DNA of 64,000 nt from Parus major (lineage: Eukaryota > Chordata > Aves > Passeriformes > Paridae), in assembly GCF_001522545.3 (NCBI RefSeq), contig NC_031768.1, positions 80,137,769 to 80,201,768 on the forward strand. Reading direction: 5' to 3'. This document shows, piece by piece, positions 11,497 through 22,500 of this stretch. The notes beneath the pieces are model-generated. The model made no database searches and was not told the origin of the DNA. It saw nothing but the letters and a program-made list of their open reading frames with translations. Position 1 is the stretch's first letter. Each line of letters begins with the position of its first letter. The translations under genes and the position numbers were made by a program.

Positions 11497-11858
11497 GAAT
11501 CATAGCAGGATTGGAAGAGACCTTTTAAGGCTATCCAGCCCACACCCCCTGCCATGGACAGGGACATTTGCAACTAGATCAGGCTGCTCAGAACTCCATC
11601 CAAACTGACCCTGAATATTTCTAGGAATGGGAATGGGGCATCTATCACCTCTATGGGGAAACTATGCCAATGTTTCACCACTTTTATACATTTTTTGTTC
11701 TTTATACCTTGTCTAAATCTGTCTTCTTTTAGGTTGAAACCTTTATGTCTTGTCCTATTTCAACAAGTCCCACTTGAAAATTTGTGGCCATATTTTATAC
11801 AGGGTCACTTCTGAAAGGCTGCACTAGGGTCTCTCTGGAGCCTTTTCTCACACTGAAA
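11497..11858 (-). mobile_element. CR1 LINE 3' fragment, minus strand, abutting another CR1
   Basis: Begins (its 3' end) with GAATCATAGCAGGATTGG, then CCCCTGCCATGGACAGGGAC and AACTAGATCAGGCTGCTC. It continues through the ORF2 C-terminal region to AGGCTGCACTAGGGTCTCTC and stops near GAGCCTTTTCTCACACTG. This belongs to a different CR1 type from the 90-bp fragment directly downstream in sense order. It is diverged with several indels and is non-functional. Confidence 0.9.
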
Positions 11859-13871
11859 TAATAAATTTAGAACATGAACTGCAGCTGGGAAAACCTGGAC
11901 ATTCACTCTTCTTCCTACTGAGACACCTGTCTTTATGCTGTCTTGACTATGGACCTTAATAATAATCTACAGCCGTTATTATAATCCTCTGTTTACTTCT
12001 ATTCAAGACATATTGACATATAATTTTATTGTATTTTTATTTATATGTTTATTAAAATATAATTATATTTTAATAATTTTTGTCAGGTAATGGGCATTGA
12101 TAAATGAGAAATACAACTGAATAAAACACCTGGATGACTGTTTGATAAGTGTTATCAATGTGTCTGATATATGACAAGACAACCACTGCATGTTCGTGTT
12201 TTCTCTGAGGTCTTTGGGAAGCAACGTATATCCTTTTATGTCACTGCTCAATCATATGGGAAGCCCATAGTAGAGAAATAAATATTATCCTTTAGAATAT
12301 TAATAAATAACTAAGATTTTAATTTTTATATAATTAATAAACACAGTCAGAGTGGGATGATCCACTGGATCTTTTATGCAAATCTGATTAAATGGACAGT
12401 GGGGGGGTTCTTGGTGATTCTGTTCTCTTTGAAAAAATGAGCAATCAGAGCTCAGTTGCTTGCTCTATAGCACCTCATAGTCTGCACTCCCACCACCAAT
12501 ATATGTATCTCCCCATATACTTATCCAACACAGACTTCATATTTTCCTTCCTTTATTTCTGTTGCTATGGAAATCTTCCCCCATAGCATATGCATTGACT
12601 CAAAAGTGCTGAAAGCCTTTGAACGCGCAGCACTCCTCTGCATCTTCAGGACATTTGATTTGCTAAACAAATGCAAGTGAAAATTGTGTTTATGAAGAAA
12701 TCCCTTCCGCTCTTCCGCTCCTTTCAATGTTTGCATGTTTATTTTAGCAAAAAATAAACAAGCACTGGGTATATAACGCTTCTCATACCAAAGCTTCCCA
12801 AGGAACTTAAATGACACACAGTGTGCAAAGATTACTCGTCAAGTGCTGGAGCACAAGTGCCCCTGGAGAGCAATTGGCAACCTCCCTGTAATGCCAGCTT
12901 GTTAGTCTTTGTCTCTCACAGAAATGAAAAATAACATTTCAAAAGACAGCAACCAATTATTCTCACTGTATTTAAACAGGACTTGACAAGCTTCCTGAAT
13001 GTCCTGCAAAGGACTGTGCATCTCCTGAAGGGCACAAAAGGAGACATGAGAATTTCCCATGTAATGGGAGAGGCAGTGCCTCCTTCAATCTCCACTCTAC
13101 TGTCCTGACATAGGAGGCTCAATTCTATCCAAGTGACGGGAGCAAAGGAGATCAGTGGAGTTTTACCCCTCAGAGTAATAGAACATCAGGCATGAAAATG
13201 TGGGGAAAAAAGTGAATTGCTATTTCCAGTAGATCTTAGAGGATGTCCAAATGGAAGAACCAGTAGATATGACCAGAGAATTTTGCTTCAAATAAAATTA
13301 ATTTTTTTCCACCTGGAACTCGAGCATAAGTTCATCAGTTATCACTATAAGGAGTTTTCACAAAGTCTTTCTCTTACAATTGATAACACACTCTCCTTTC
13401 CTTTTTTACTCACGTCATCTTCTACTTATATACTTTTAAAATACTTTTAAATATTGAAATTCTAAATTTATTTCCCTAAAGATTTGATTAATGATGCAAT
13501 CTACCAAGCTGTTAAGTTAGTTCCCCTTTGTGCTACTTGTGCTTTTCACCTGTTTGGTGTCCTTTTTTTTTTTTTTTGGAACAAGGGTCTGACATATTAT
13601 CCAGTTTGGCATTCACCTTCATCAAAAATTAAATTCAGAAAAGGCGTAAAAGCCAAATAAATCACAAAATAAGACAGTAAATCCCAGTATAATATAACAT
13701 AATTTTACACACAAATAATCCAATCAACCTAAAAGTATTCTATGTGAAAATGCCAGGAAATATGCTTTATAAATGCTGTAAAGACTAGAGTGTGGCTTAG
13801 AACTACTACCATTCTCAACTCATTCACTTGAAGTCTCTCTGTAGAGTGAACCATTTGTGTTTCTGAATGAA
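11859..13871. other. AT-rich unique sequence with palindromes
   Basis: 12000-12330 is extremely AT-rich and contains a 28-bp perfect palindrome (separate entry). 12590-12830 is clean unique sequence with several CpGs and a small AT-rich inverted repeat at 12736-12760 (10-bp arms TGTTTATTTT / AAAATAAACA, 5-nt loop). A T-tract lies at 13563-13577. No exon recognised. Confidence 0.5.
12049..12076. repeat. Perfect 28-bp AT palindrome
   Basis: The half-site TTATTAAAATATAA (12049-12062) is followed directly by its exact reverse complement (12063-12076) with no spacer. The mismatch at 12048/12077 ends the symmetry. Confidence 0.97.
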
Positions 13872-14195
13872 ACTGGAAATACCACCAGGACTTCCAACAT
13901 CATCAAGTCCAGCCTTTGACCAAATACTTCCATGCCTACTAAAACATATCACAAACTGCCAACTCCACTTGTTTTTTGAAGAATTCCAGGGACAGTGATT
14001 TCACTGTTTCCTTGGGAAGTCTGTTCCAGTGATTGGATTGACTCTGTCAATGAAGAATATTTTTCTACTATCCATTCTGAACCTCCCCTAGTGCAACGTC
14101 AGTCTGTTTCCTCTTGGATTTCCAGTTACCTCACTCATTTCAGGTAGTTGCAGAGAGCAATAAGGTCTCCCCTGAGACTTTTCTTTAACCCTTTA
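13872..14195 (-). mobile_element. CR1 LINE 3' fragment, minus strand (old copy)
   Basis: Diverged but collinear with reverse-complement CR1: CATCATCAAGTCCAGCC, TTTGACCAAATACTTCCATG, CCAGGGACAGTGATTTCACT, GGGAAGTCTGTTCCAGTG, GAAGAATATTTTTCTACTAT, CAGGTAGTTGCAGAGAGCAA then TAAGGTCTCCCCTGAGAC. The terminal octamers are lost. Sense strand is minus; 5'-truncated near 14195. Confidence 0.85.
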
Positions 14196-16667
14196 CCTGG
14201 GCCATTTTTGGATCTCTCCTCTTAGTGCCATGCACAGTTATCATTGTTTCAGTGAACTGGGGAAGGATCCCTGCTGGTATGATCACATATGGTACCAATG
14301 AGGTAAGCACCAGCAGAGGATCCAGTCCATAACTTTTCCTAAATTCAGTATCACATTATTTCTCTAATAATGAGAAGACAGAATAGCTCAGTGCAAGTGG
14401 AACAAACAGTATTCTGTGCCTATTACACTCATTTTATTATCTCCTGGATCATTTTGAAGCAATCTGCGGATAATTCAAATCCCTTTACCAATTTGAGCAG
14501 CGTGTGTGGAAATGCACTACAGAGCAAGGCTGTTAATGTCCCTTTGAATGTACTTTGCCATAATCAAGCCTGGAATACCACATTCAATTCTGGGCATCCC
14601 TGGAGAGCTCTGAGTGCCAGCAACGAGATCTTGAGGGCAATAGGCAGAACTCATCCCTGGTGGGGAAAAAAGGTGACTTGAGGCCTGTTCCAATTGGTGT
14701 TTTATCCAGTTATTTCTCTTCCTTTACATTAGTCCAGGCATAAGCAGATTCAATTATCAGCCAGGTGGAAAGAGATGGGTCTCAATTACAAATTATTTTT
14801 CCAAGTAACATGATAAAAATGAGGTAGCAATCAGCAGAACATATCAGATTTCCCTAATTTATTAGAAGACCCGTGTTCTAGGTACTCACAATACTGACAT
14901 AAGAAATAACTTTCTTGTTAATTAAGAAAAGTTGTCTTTTTTCCATTTCTTATGTTTCAGGAATGATGACTATTTACAGCTTTTACAGATGGATGGTCAT
15001 TACTGTCATATATCACAGCATGAAATGCTGAAAATTTTCATTGATCTTGAGAAGGTGGCTTTAAGGAAAGTTGATTGAATTCCCTTTGCTCTGATAAGAT
15101 CTGATCCTGCTTTTCTGAAGTGAAGCAAGTTTTGTGAAAACCCTAATGGGGCAGCACCTATCCTTTAGACAACACTGATAAAATCAATCTAGGTTAGAAA
15201 GTGTCAGAGTTTTTTATTGCCAAGTGTAGATATTTTCTTACTATGAAGGAAAATAATTTTCTTTTCTCTTTCATAGAACTTCTTTCCAAGCAGAACATTA
15301 AACTTAGCTTTTCAATCCATAAACAAGTAAGTACTGTACTGCCAATTCTCAGTGGGATAGTTCAGAATTGGTGATTGACTGCATAGCTATAATTTTAAAA
15401 AGATTAATTCGCTGGTGACCTAAATACCAACACAGTGGCAAGTTGAAAAGTGTTCCTAGGCAACAAGGACCTATCAACACAATGAAAATTCCTCCTTCGG
15501 AAATTGTTACCTGAAGCGAAGCAGCAAAGAATAAGATTTGAAGGAGGGTAAGAAACAGACAATCAAGACACACCCTTATCTTTTTAAAAAAATCATTATG
15601 TATATTCATATGATTCTGGATTTTGGTTTTTTTCCCCCAGACATGGGACACTTTCAGGAAATCTAGAAGGGAAGTGTTGCCACATGTGATTAGGAAAGAA
15701 AGAAATACCACCAGGAGAGCAGAACTCCTTCAAGAGTGATAGGTAAAAGAAATACTGTATCAGAAATGTGGTCCTTCTTACAGAAAATTCCTGATCCCCT
15801 TGAGTTATTTAAGATCACATAACAGTTTTTCAAGGGCAGATATGTACAGCATTAGTAGTTTTTGTAGAAAGAAAACTTTTTATTAATGCATTAGTGTTGC
15901 ACTCCCTGGTGCAAACATGCTGATCGAACTGTGCAAAGTCGTGGACGCATCACTGGAGAACAGAACTAACCTATTATGAGCAGCAAAGATGTTTTTATTT
16001 CTATAATAACCCAGTCCTGAGCCCTCAGGGTGACCTCTTCAAAATGGGTCTCCCATTTCCTTCAAAAGTACTTGGAAATTGAAATATGTAATTTGTCTGG
16101 CTGCTCTAAATTCATGTATGGAGAGACACATCTCTTCTGTCAAGTTAAGAGATGGACCTGCTCGCTCTGCCACCTTTCTGTATCTCAAAGGAAGCAATAA
16201 CTGCATCACACCCCCACTTACTAACACCATGTTCTGTTTGAAATGTATCACATAGCTGTTTCTCCCCACCTCATGCATTACCATAAGACAGTTAAATTTG
16301 GAACTACTGTTCTCAGGCTCTGCTTGAAATGTCCTGCTTCTTGCTGAGGTCTGAAGCTTTCGTCTTTAAACTTTGTGTGCTCTTCCACATCTCTTAGCTC
16401 CTTACTTCTCATGCCTTATGACAGGAGCAGTGCACACTTCCCACCACAACTTTTTGACTTCAGAATGCCTCCTCCAAGGCGTGCCAAATTTAATCATCTT
16501 CCTTTAATCCTTCCTTTGACCTAATGCACTGAGGTATGGATGATGTAGGGGAAGATTTATGCTTTAATGACCTCTACTTACACTGTCTTTCTTAATTGGA
16601 GCATCCTCTGGTAGAAACTGATGGAGTAAGAGCCTCTCTAGACTGGCAATTGGTGGTGTTTTCTAGT
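14196..16667. other. Unique intergenic sequence
   Basis: No gene recognised. About 40 bp at 14560-14600 (ending ATTCAATTCTGGGCATCCC) faintly resemble sense-strand CR1 ORF2 sequence but are too short to call. Confidence 0.5.
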
Positions 16668-16963
16668 GGTGTTGGAAAGGACCTTTAAGTTCATCTAGTG
16701 CCATGGACAGGAACACCTCCTGCTAGGCCAGGTTACTCATCTCCTTGTCCAACTGGATCTTGAACATGCCTGTGATGATCCACAGCTTTTCTAGACAGCC
16801 AGTTCCAGTGTCCCACCATCCTTCTCATAAAACAATCTTCCCCATGTTCAGTCTCAATCTACCTTCATTCAGTTTAAAACCAGCACCCTTTGTCCAGTCA
16901 TTACAGGCTTTGGTAAAAGGCCTCTATCCTTCTCCTAAGCTCCCTTTAAATATTGAAATAGCC
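16668..16963 (-). mobile_element. CR1 LINE 3' fragment, minus strand
   Basis: Collinear with reverse-complement CR1: GTTGGAAAGGACCTTTAAG, TGCCATGGACAGGAACACCT, GCTAGGCCAGGTTACTC, TTGAACATGCCTGTGATG, CCAGTGTCCCACCATCC, TTCAGTTTAAAACCAGCACC, GTAAAAGGCCTCTATCC, then TCCCTTTAAATATTGAAATA. It is missing about 25 bp of the usual 3' end. The open frame of 101 codons on the plus strand is antisense to the element and meaningless. Confidence 0.92.
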
Positions 16964-18506
16964 TATACTACTAGATACTTTACACTAAAATGGTGCCAAG
17001 GAATGTACTTGGGCATTCAAACATGCTTATCTATATTAGTAAGTCATTGAGAGGTTTTGTTGGCAGAAGTCAGGAGTTAACAGTTTGCACAGAGCACCCT
17101 CAGCAGGCATTCAGCACACAACACCATATTTTGAAGGCTAGGAGGCGTAATATTGTCCTTTCTTTACCTAGGGATATTCTAAAAGGCATTTAATATTCTT
17201 TCAAAGAAGTTGCAAAATAGAAACCCATAAATTGTAATAGAATGAAAGATCACTGCAAGAAAAACTTATTTTTTTTCTGTATTTTTTTGTTTAATTGTTA
17301 TTTTCATTTGTTGGTTTGGTTTTTTTCCAGAACTGTAGCTGTGTTTCCATGTCTGAACATTAGCAGTGGTACTTTTGAACTTCAAAATTCTTTTGTTTTT
17401 CTTTTCAATCAAATTTTTGTTAATATGGCAGAGACATTTTTACCAGAATTTATACAGAGATTTCTTCAAAGAAGAAAAGCTGTTACTTGGAATCAGAAGA
17501 GATTCACACTAGTTACTTTGAACTGAAGATGTATGAGAAGGAAAAAGATCATACGGGAAAGATTTCCCCCAGGGTCACTGGTCTCCTTCTGTATTTTGGC
17601 ATTAGGAATGTTGTTTAACAGTGCTAGAGAGACATTCCAGTGCAGGTGACTAAAATTCATCCCCGTGCATATAAATTTCCAAATGCATTTGTCTCCTCTT
17701 TCCAGGGATTTTATGTTTGCTGAACCTTTTGCTAAAATCAGTGTATTTATCTGAAAGAATAATTAATTTTCTGTAGTAAAAATGGCATTATATTCTGTCT
17801 ACTATGAACACAGGAAATTTGATAGAGATGAAAATTTTGTAATAATTAGCAGAGGATGGAAACCAAAAATCTATTTTTAGCAAACATACTAAATTTGTAA
17901 GCTTACAGTGGTTTTATATTGACCACTGAATGAGAACTAGTTTGTCTGTGGAGGAATACTCAGTTATTAGCCTACTTCTGTAAAGTAAAGTGAGCTTTAC
18001 CATTGCCTAATATTGAAGAGCAAAATTACATACAGTATATACAGGATTGTTTCTAGCAAATGGACTTTATTCAGTCCTTGGAGATTTATAGGGAATTAAG
18101 TTAGCAATTAACCATATTACCTTTTCAATAAAATGGTAGAAAGAATATATTGCTATACAGAAGGGCTACAAAACAGCAGAAAGAGACTGTGAAAGTTGCT
18201 GTGACCTTTTCAACCTTTTCACTTCTGTGGGAAGTAGGTCTGTTTCTTCAAAGTGAATTTTTTTTAATGTTCTTTTGAACAAATAACTTGGATGTCCCAA
18301 ATTTCATTAAATAACTGGTATGCCTACCATATTGCCCCCTCTCAGTCTCTTGGTTTGCAATATTTACATTTATGCCCATCTTGTTTCTCAGCTAAGATAA
18401 CAGAGTAAACTAGAAAACATAAATATTTAAGGACACTCTAGGGAGACAATTCACATATGAACAGCAACAACTGCTTTTGAGATCACAGAGCTATATAATC
18501 ATTTAA
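16964..18506. other. Unique intergenic sequence
   Basis: No gene or transposon recognised. A pyrimidine tract and AG near 17310-17331 resemble a splice acceptor, and a 94-codon frame overlaps it, but there is no recognisable protein and no matching donor. Confidence 0.5.
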
Positions 18507-18791
18507 AATCATAGTATCATAAAATCACTAAGGTTGGAACATACTTTCAAGATCATCAAGTCCAACTTTTGACCACATACCACTCTGCACACTAAACTAT
18601 AATGAAGTATGTAGTGAAGTGTGTAGTGCCACACCTACTCATTTATTGAACTCTTACAGGGCTGGTGACTCCACCACTCCCCTGGAGAGCCTATTCCAAT
18701 GCCTGACTGCTCTTTCAGTGAAGATATTTTTCACTAATATCCAATCCAAATCCCCCTCAATGCAACTTGAGGCCCAAATTTCCTCTTGCCC
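18507..18791 (-). mobile_element. CR1 LINE 3' fragment, minus strand
   Basis: Starts at its 3' end with AATCATAGTATCATAAAATC (decayed terminal octamers), then CATCAAGTCCAACTTTTGAC, GGTGACTCCACCACTCCCCT, GAGAGCCTATTCCAATGCC, CACTAATATCCAATCC and TGCAACTTGAGGCC. Near 18603-18627 there is a local near-duplication of a 12-bp segment (GAAGTATGTAGT / GAAGTGTGTAGT) absent from the family pattern. 5'-truncated at another CR1. Confidence 0.9.
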
Positions 18792-18792
18792 A

Positions 18793-18883
18793 GTGTTGGA
18801 AAAGACCTCTAAGATCATCAAGGTCAGCTATGTCCCTAAGTGTCCCACCATATGTTTTAAATACCTCCTATGGTGGTGACTCT
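18793..18883 (-). mobile_element. Second CR1 3' fragment, minus strand, abutting the first
   Basis: TGTTGGAAAAGACCTCTAAG followed by ATCATCAAGGTCAGCTATG and, after a deletion, CTATGGTGGTGACTCTGG restarts the CR1 3' pattern immediately beyond the preceding fragment. About 90 bp remain. Confidence 0.75.
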
Positions 18884-19372
18884 GGTAAAATAACATTTTA
18901 TTACAGTACCTACAGTCATGTTTGAAAGAAGACAGGCCATAACTTGAAATTATCAGCAGCAACTTTTGCAGAGAAAATAAAAATTGACTAGAAAAAAAAC
19001 CCACTCAGGACAGATCTACACCTTGATGGCAATTTTTTTTCTAGGATTGCCCTGAAGAAGAGGTGACTGGATTTAAAGATAGGCAACTGTAGCTCATGTG
19101 TCTTCTCCAGCTTTTTCACTCTTGAGGTTTATGCTATGTTGACTCAGTAATTTTGAAGTGGCAAATACAATTGCTCTTGTTGAATATAGCTGCTGTAATT
19201 AATTACTATATGATAGCTGGTACATGAAATGGAATCTGAGCCTTTTTTCTCCTTCTCATCAGCATGTCTGCTGTCAAAGCTGCCTGTCTCCAGGAGATCT
19301 ACAGAGAAGATCATAAGATTTCTGTTTCTTCTCCTACCTTTTTCTTCTAACATAAAAACAAAACATGAAATA
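18884..19372. other. Unique spacer between CR1 and LTR fragment
   Basis: No gene or repeat recognised. Confidence 0.5.
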
Positions 19373-19575
19373 GGCTGGAACAGCCTGTTCCTGAAGGACA
19401 GCCTGTTCCTGAAGGACAGCCTGTTCCTGAAGGACAGCCTGTGGAAGGGACCCACGCTGGAACAGTTCATGGCGAAATGCTGCCCATGTGAAGGACTCGT
19501 GTTGGAAAAGTTCATGGAGGACTGTCTCCCATGGGAAGGACCCCACACTGGAACAGGGGGAAGAGTGTGAGGTGT
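19373..19575 (+). mobile_element. ERV LTR fragment (tandem-unit part only)
   Basis: GGCTGGAACAG, CCCACGCTGGAACAGTTCAT, GTTGGAAAAGTTCATGGAGG and CACTGGAACAGGGGGAAG follow the 45-50-bp unit pattern of the LTRs at 1198 and 8745, here on the plus strand. Cores lie at about 19374, 19456, 19502 and 19549. Neither LTR edge is present: the left side is truncated at the first unit and the right side loses similarity shortly after AAGAGTGTGAGG. Frames on both strands in this region come from the repeat. Confidence 0.8.
19384..19437 (+). repeat. 18-bp perfect triplication inside the LTR fragment
   Basis: CCTGTTCCTGAAGGACAG is present three times in a row without a mismatch, followed by a partial CCTGT. 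The LTR family normally has one such segment per unit. Confidence 0.97.
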
Positions 19576-22500
19576 TCTGCCTGTTGTAAAGCCCTGGTCC
19601 TCTCTTAGTGAGTTTATTTAAAAGGGACTTAAGGAACTACTTTTCCTTGTGGTGGTGCAGAGGAGAACTTGGCAGAAGCTCCCCTGAGGTTAAAAATGAA
19701 ACCTTACTGGAAAACTTTAAAAGATCAGAGCTTAGCAAAACACTTAATCAAAATAAAGCATCTCAGAAAACAGTCTTAGCAAACTCTAACCAACCCAGCC
19801 TTAAATTAGTCATATTTCAAGAGGAGGAAATTGGGAAATTAAAAGGAGTGAAAGAGAGAAAAAAGAAAGATATAGCTAATGCCATAATTCAGCATGGCCT
19901 CATCTGCCATTAAATCGAAGGACAATAGAGAAATTACTACTTTTGTCTTGGAACAGTAGTTTTTATCTCCTCTGGCCTCTCATGGACAGCCCCCTATCCC
20001 CAGGTAGAGCTTCCTGTCTGATGGCAGCTCCAGGCTCAGCTGGAGCACCATGGGCAGGGTGAGGGGCATTGCTTCCCATGTGCCAGGAACTGACAGCATT
20101 TCTGGAACTGAGTCTCCAGCAGGGAGGGGTGTGGAGCATTGCACATATCACCTCATGCCAGCTAGGACTGGCATTACACTCCTTTGACTACTGGCACAGT
20201 TGGGTTGGTGTCAGGACTCAGCACAGCTCTTGGTAGGAGGAGGATGGGAGGGATCCATTACTCTTTTAGTCTCTTTTCTACAGGGATTCTTGGTTTCCCT
20301 TTATTCCATTGTCTCAGTCTTTGCTGCTTCATTATTTTTGGTTGATGATTAAATTCCTACCTTATATTTTTCTGTGTGGGTAGGGATTTTCTAATAAATG
20401 AAGTACCTGACACGAGCTCTTTACTCAGGTCTCCAAAGGCACTTTGCTGAGACTGGGACTGTGCAGTGATTAACAGTAATTGTGCACAGTTTGGCCTTCT
20501 TTAGGTCTATTAACTGTCTATAAACAAAGGGCAATTTCCAAACAGTCATTTTTTCCCTGTTCCAAATTATTTTTAATATGTTTTATGCTAGTGCAATTCT
20601 ACTGGCATTGTTTACACCTTATGAGAGGAATACCAGATTTGGAATCTGTAAACAATACTGAAATGCTGCTATTTTCTAAAGCATGGTTCAAAACCTCTCA
20701 TTGTCGTGTCCAAAACCACATACTTTATTTTAAAAAATACTCTTTTTTTTCCCAGTTCATACAAGCGTATACTCAAATGCAAAACAGTTTTTAAAATTTC
20801 ACTTTCCAGGACAGGCTATAACAGTTGTGCTACTGGGATGGATATTCAAGTGAAAAATTAGAAGTTTTTACTTCATCTGCAGTGTAAAAATTAAAGCCAT
20901 GAAGCTCCTGAGTGCAATAAGGGTTATAAGGCTTTCAGATTCAGTTTTCCCTCATCATCTAATGCACATTAGTCCTTGAAACAACGCTTGCTCTGGCACC
21001 TTAAAGGCAGAAAATGTTGTTTGGTTTGCTCAGAGTAGTCCATAATTAAGCCAAATGAAGCTTTCAGTGTGAGTTATTTACTTGGTGGTAGAAACAGACA
21101 TTTCTTAAACAAAAACAATTATATTTGATGTGATTCATAAAAATTTCAAGCACACAATATTATCTTACTGCAGTAGTGCTGTATTGCAATGTTGTCAATC
21201 CCAAGTGTTAAAAAATGCATCCATTCACGTTACTTTAAATAATTCATTTGAGAGTCATATGCTTGCTCTTTCATAAGGCATTTTAATATTTTCAGGCATT
21301 GCTGTCCTGGTATTTAGAAGCAGGCCACTGGAGGATGGAATGTAATGGGTTATTCCAGCTCCTGTGGATGAACAAGGAGAACCTCCATTTCAGCACTAAT
21401 TCCACGCTGTTAATGGAATCACCACCTCTCTGATCTGCTGCCTCTTAGCCCATGAGCACAACCTAAGCCATACTAGTCAATAAGACTAATTATTTTAAGT
21501 GCCACAGTTCAGTGGGAAATGTATATGTGAACATGATGGATTCTCAACATTATGAGGAGTCATTTCTATGCTACTAGAGCCTCTATACTGGCATAATGAG
21601 TTCCATGATCTATGATGAATATCAGAACATTTCATACAGTTATGGTCTGCCAGGACTAGGATTCAAACCCTGTCAAATTCTCTTTGCCTTCAGTTATGTA
21701 GAACCAAATCCTTTTCAAAAGCTGAACAAAAGCCATTGCTATACCTCATTTTCCTTCCCAAAATAAATCCACTGCATGTAAAAAAAAATTAACTCAGGCC
21801 TGTCAATGATGGAAAACAGAAGAAAATTACGCATAAATCACTGAGAACAACATTTTTCTGACTAAGGTGAAGCTGATTTAAAGCAACATTGGGCCAAAGA
21901 CAGTGGCTATGAATTATGCCTACTTAATGAAGAAAAGGTGACAGATCTCAATAAAGAGAACAATATTAAGGGATAGTTACAGTTTTGAAATATTTCACAG
22001 CTGACAAGAAACCCCATTTAATTACTATTAAAACTGACCTTTATTGGAAGCCATATGGATAACTTGATTTGAATCATAGTTTGAGGACAGTGTAAAATTC
22101 CCAGCCCTTATGAACAGGCAAAAGTGATCTGACATCAGGCTCTCCATTAACCAGCAGACATGTGACACACCTGAGGAATTTGGGCTCAGAGATACTGCTC
22201 CAAGAGCATAATCAGCTTGAGACAAGTGATTTGGGCATCACAAACAGAAGGGCTGCATATTCCCAAATTCACTTTTCTGTTCCTCTCTTACACCAGAGAC
22301 ACCTCCATAAGGAGCATTAAGGTCTATGCTTATCTGAAAACACACACAAATATATATTTATATATATATATATGTATATATGTATATGTATGCACACACA
22401 TATATATATACACACACATACACTAGTGCAAAAAATACCTATGTTTAAGGAATAGCTCTAAAATTAAAGCACTAATTTTGGTTCTGAACTGGGACAAGCA

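Noticed and set aside
14560..14600. Short plus-strand CR1-like match (ATTCAATTCTGGGCATCCC)
   Set aside because: Only about 30-40 bp of similarity with no continuation on either side; could be chance.
17310..17526. Exon after a pyrimidine tract and AG at about 17331
   Set aside because: No donor in a fitting frame and no recognisable peptide; T-rich tracts followed by AG are common in AT-rich DNA.
19608..19913. 101-codon plus-strand frame after the LTR fragment as a retroviral or host gene
   Set aside because: Low-complexity Lys/Glu/Asn composition and no retroviral or host motif recognised.
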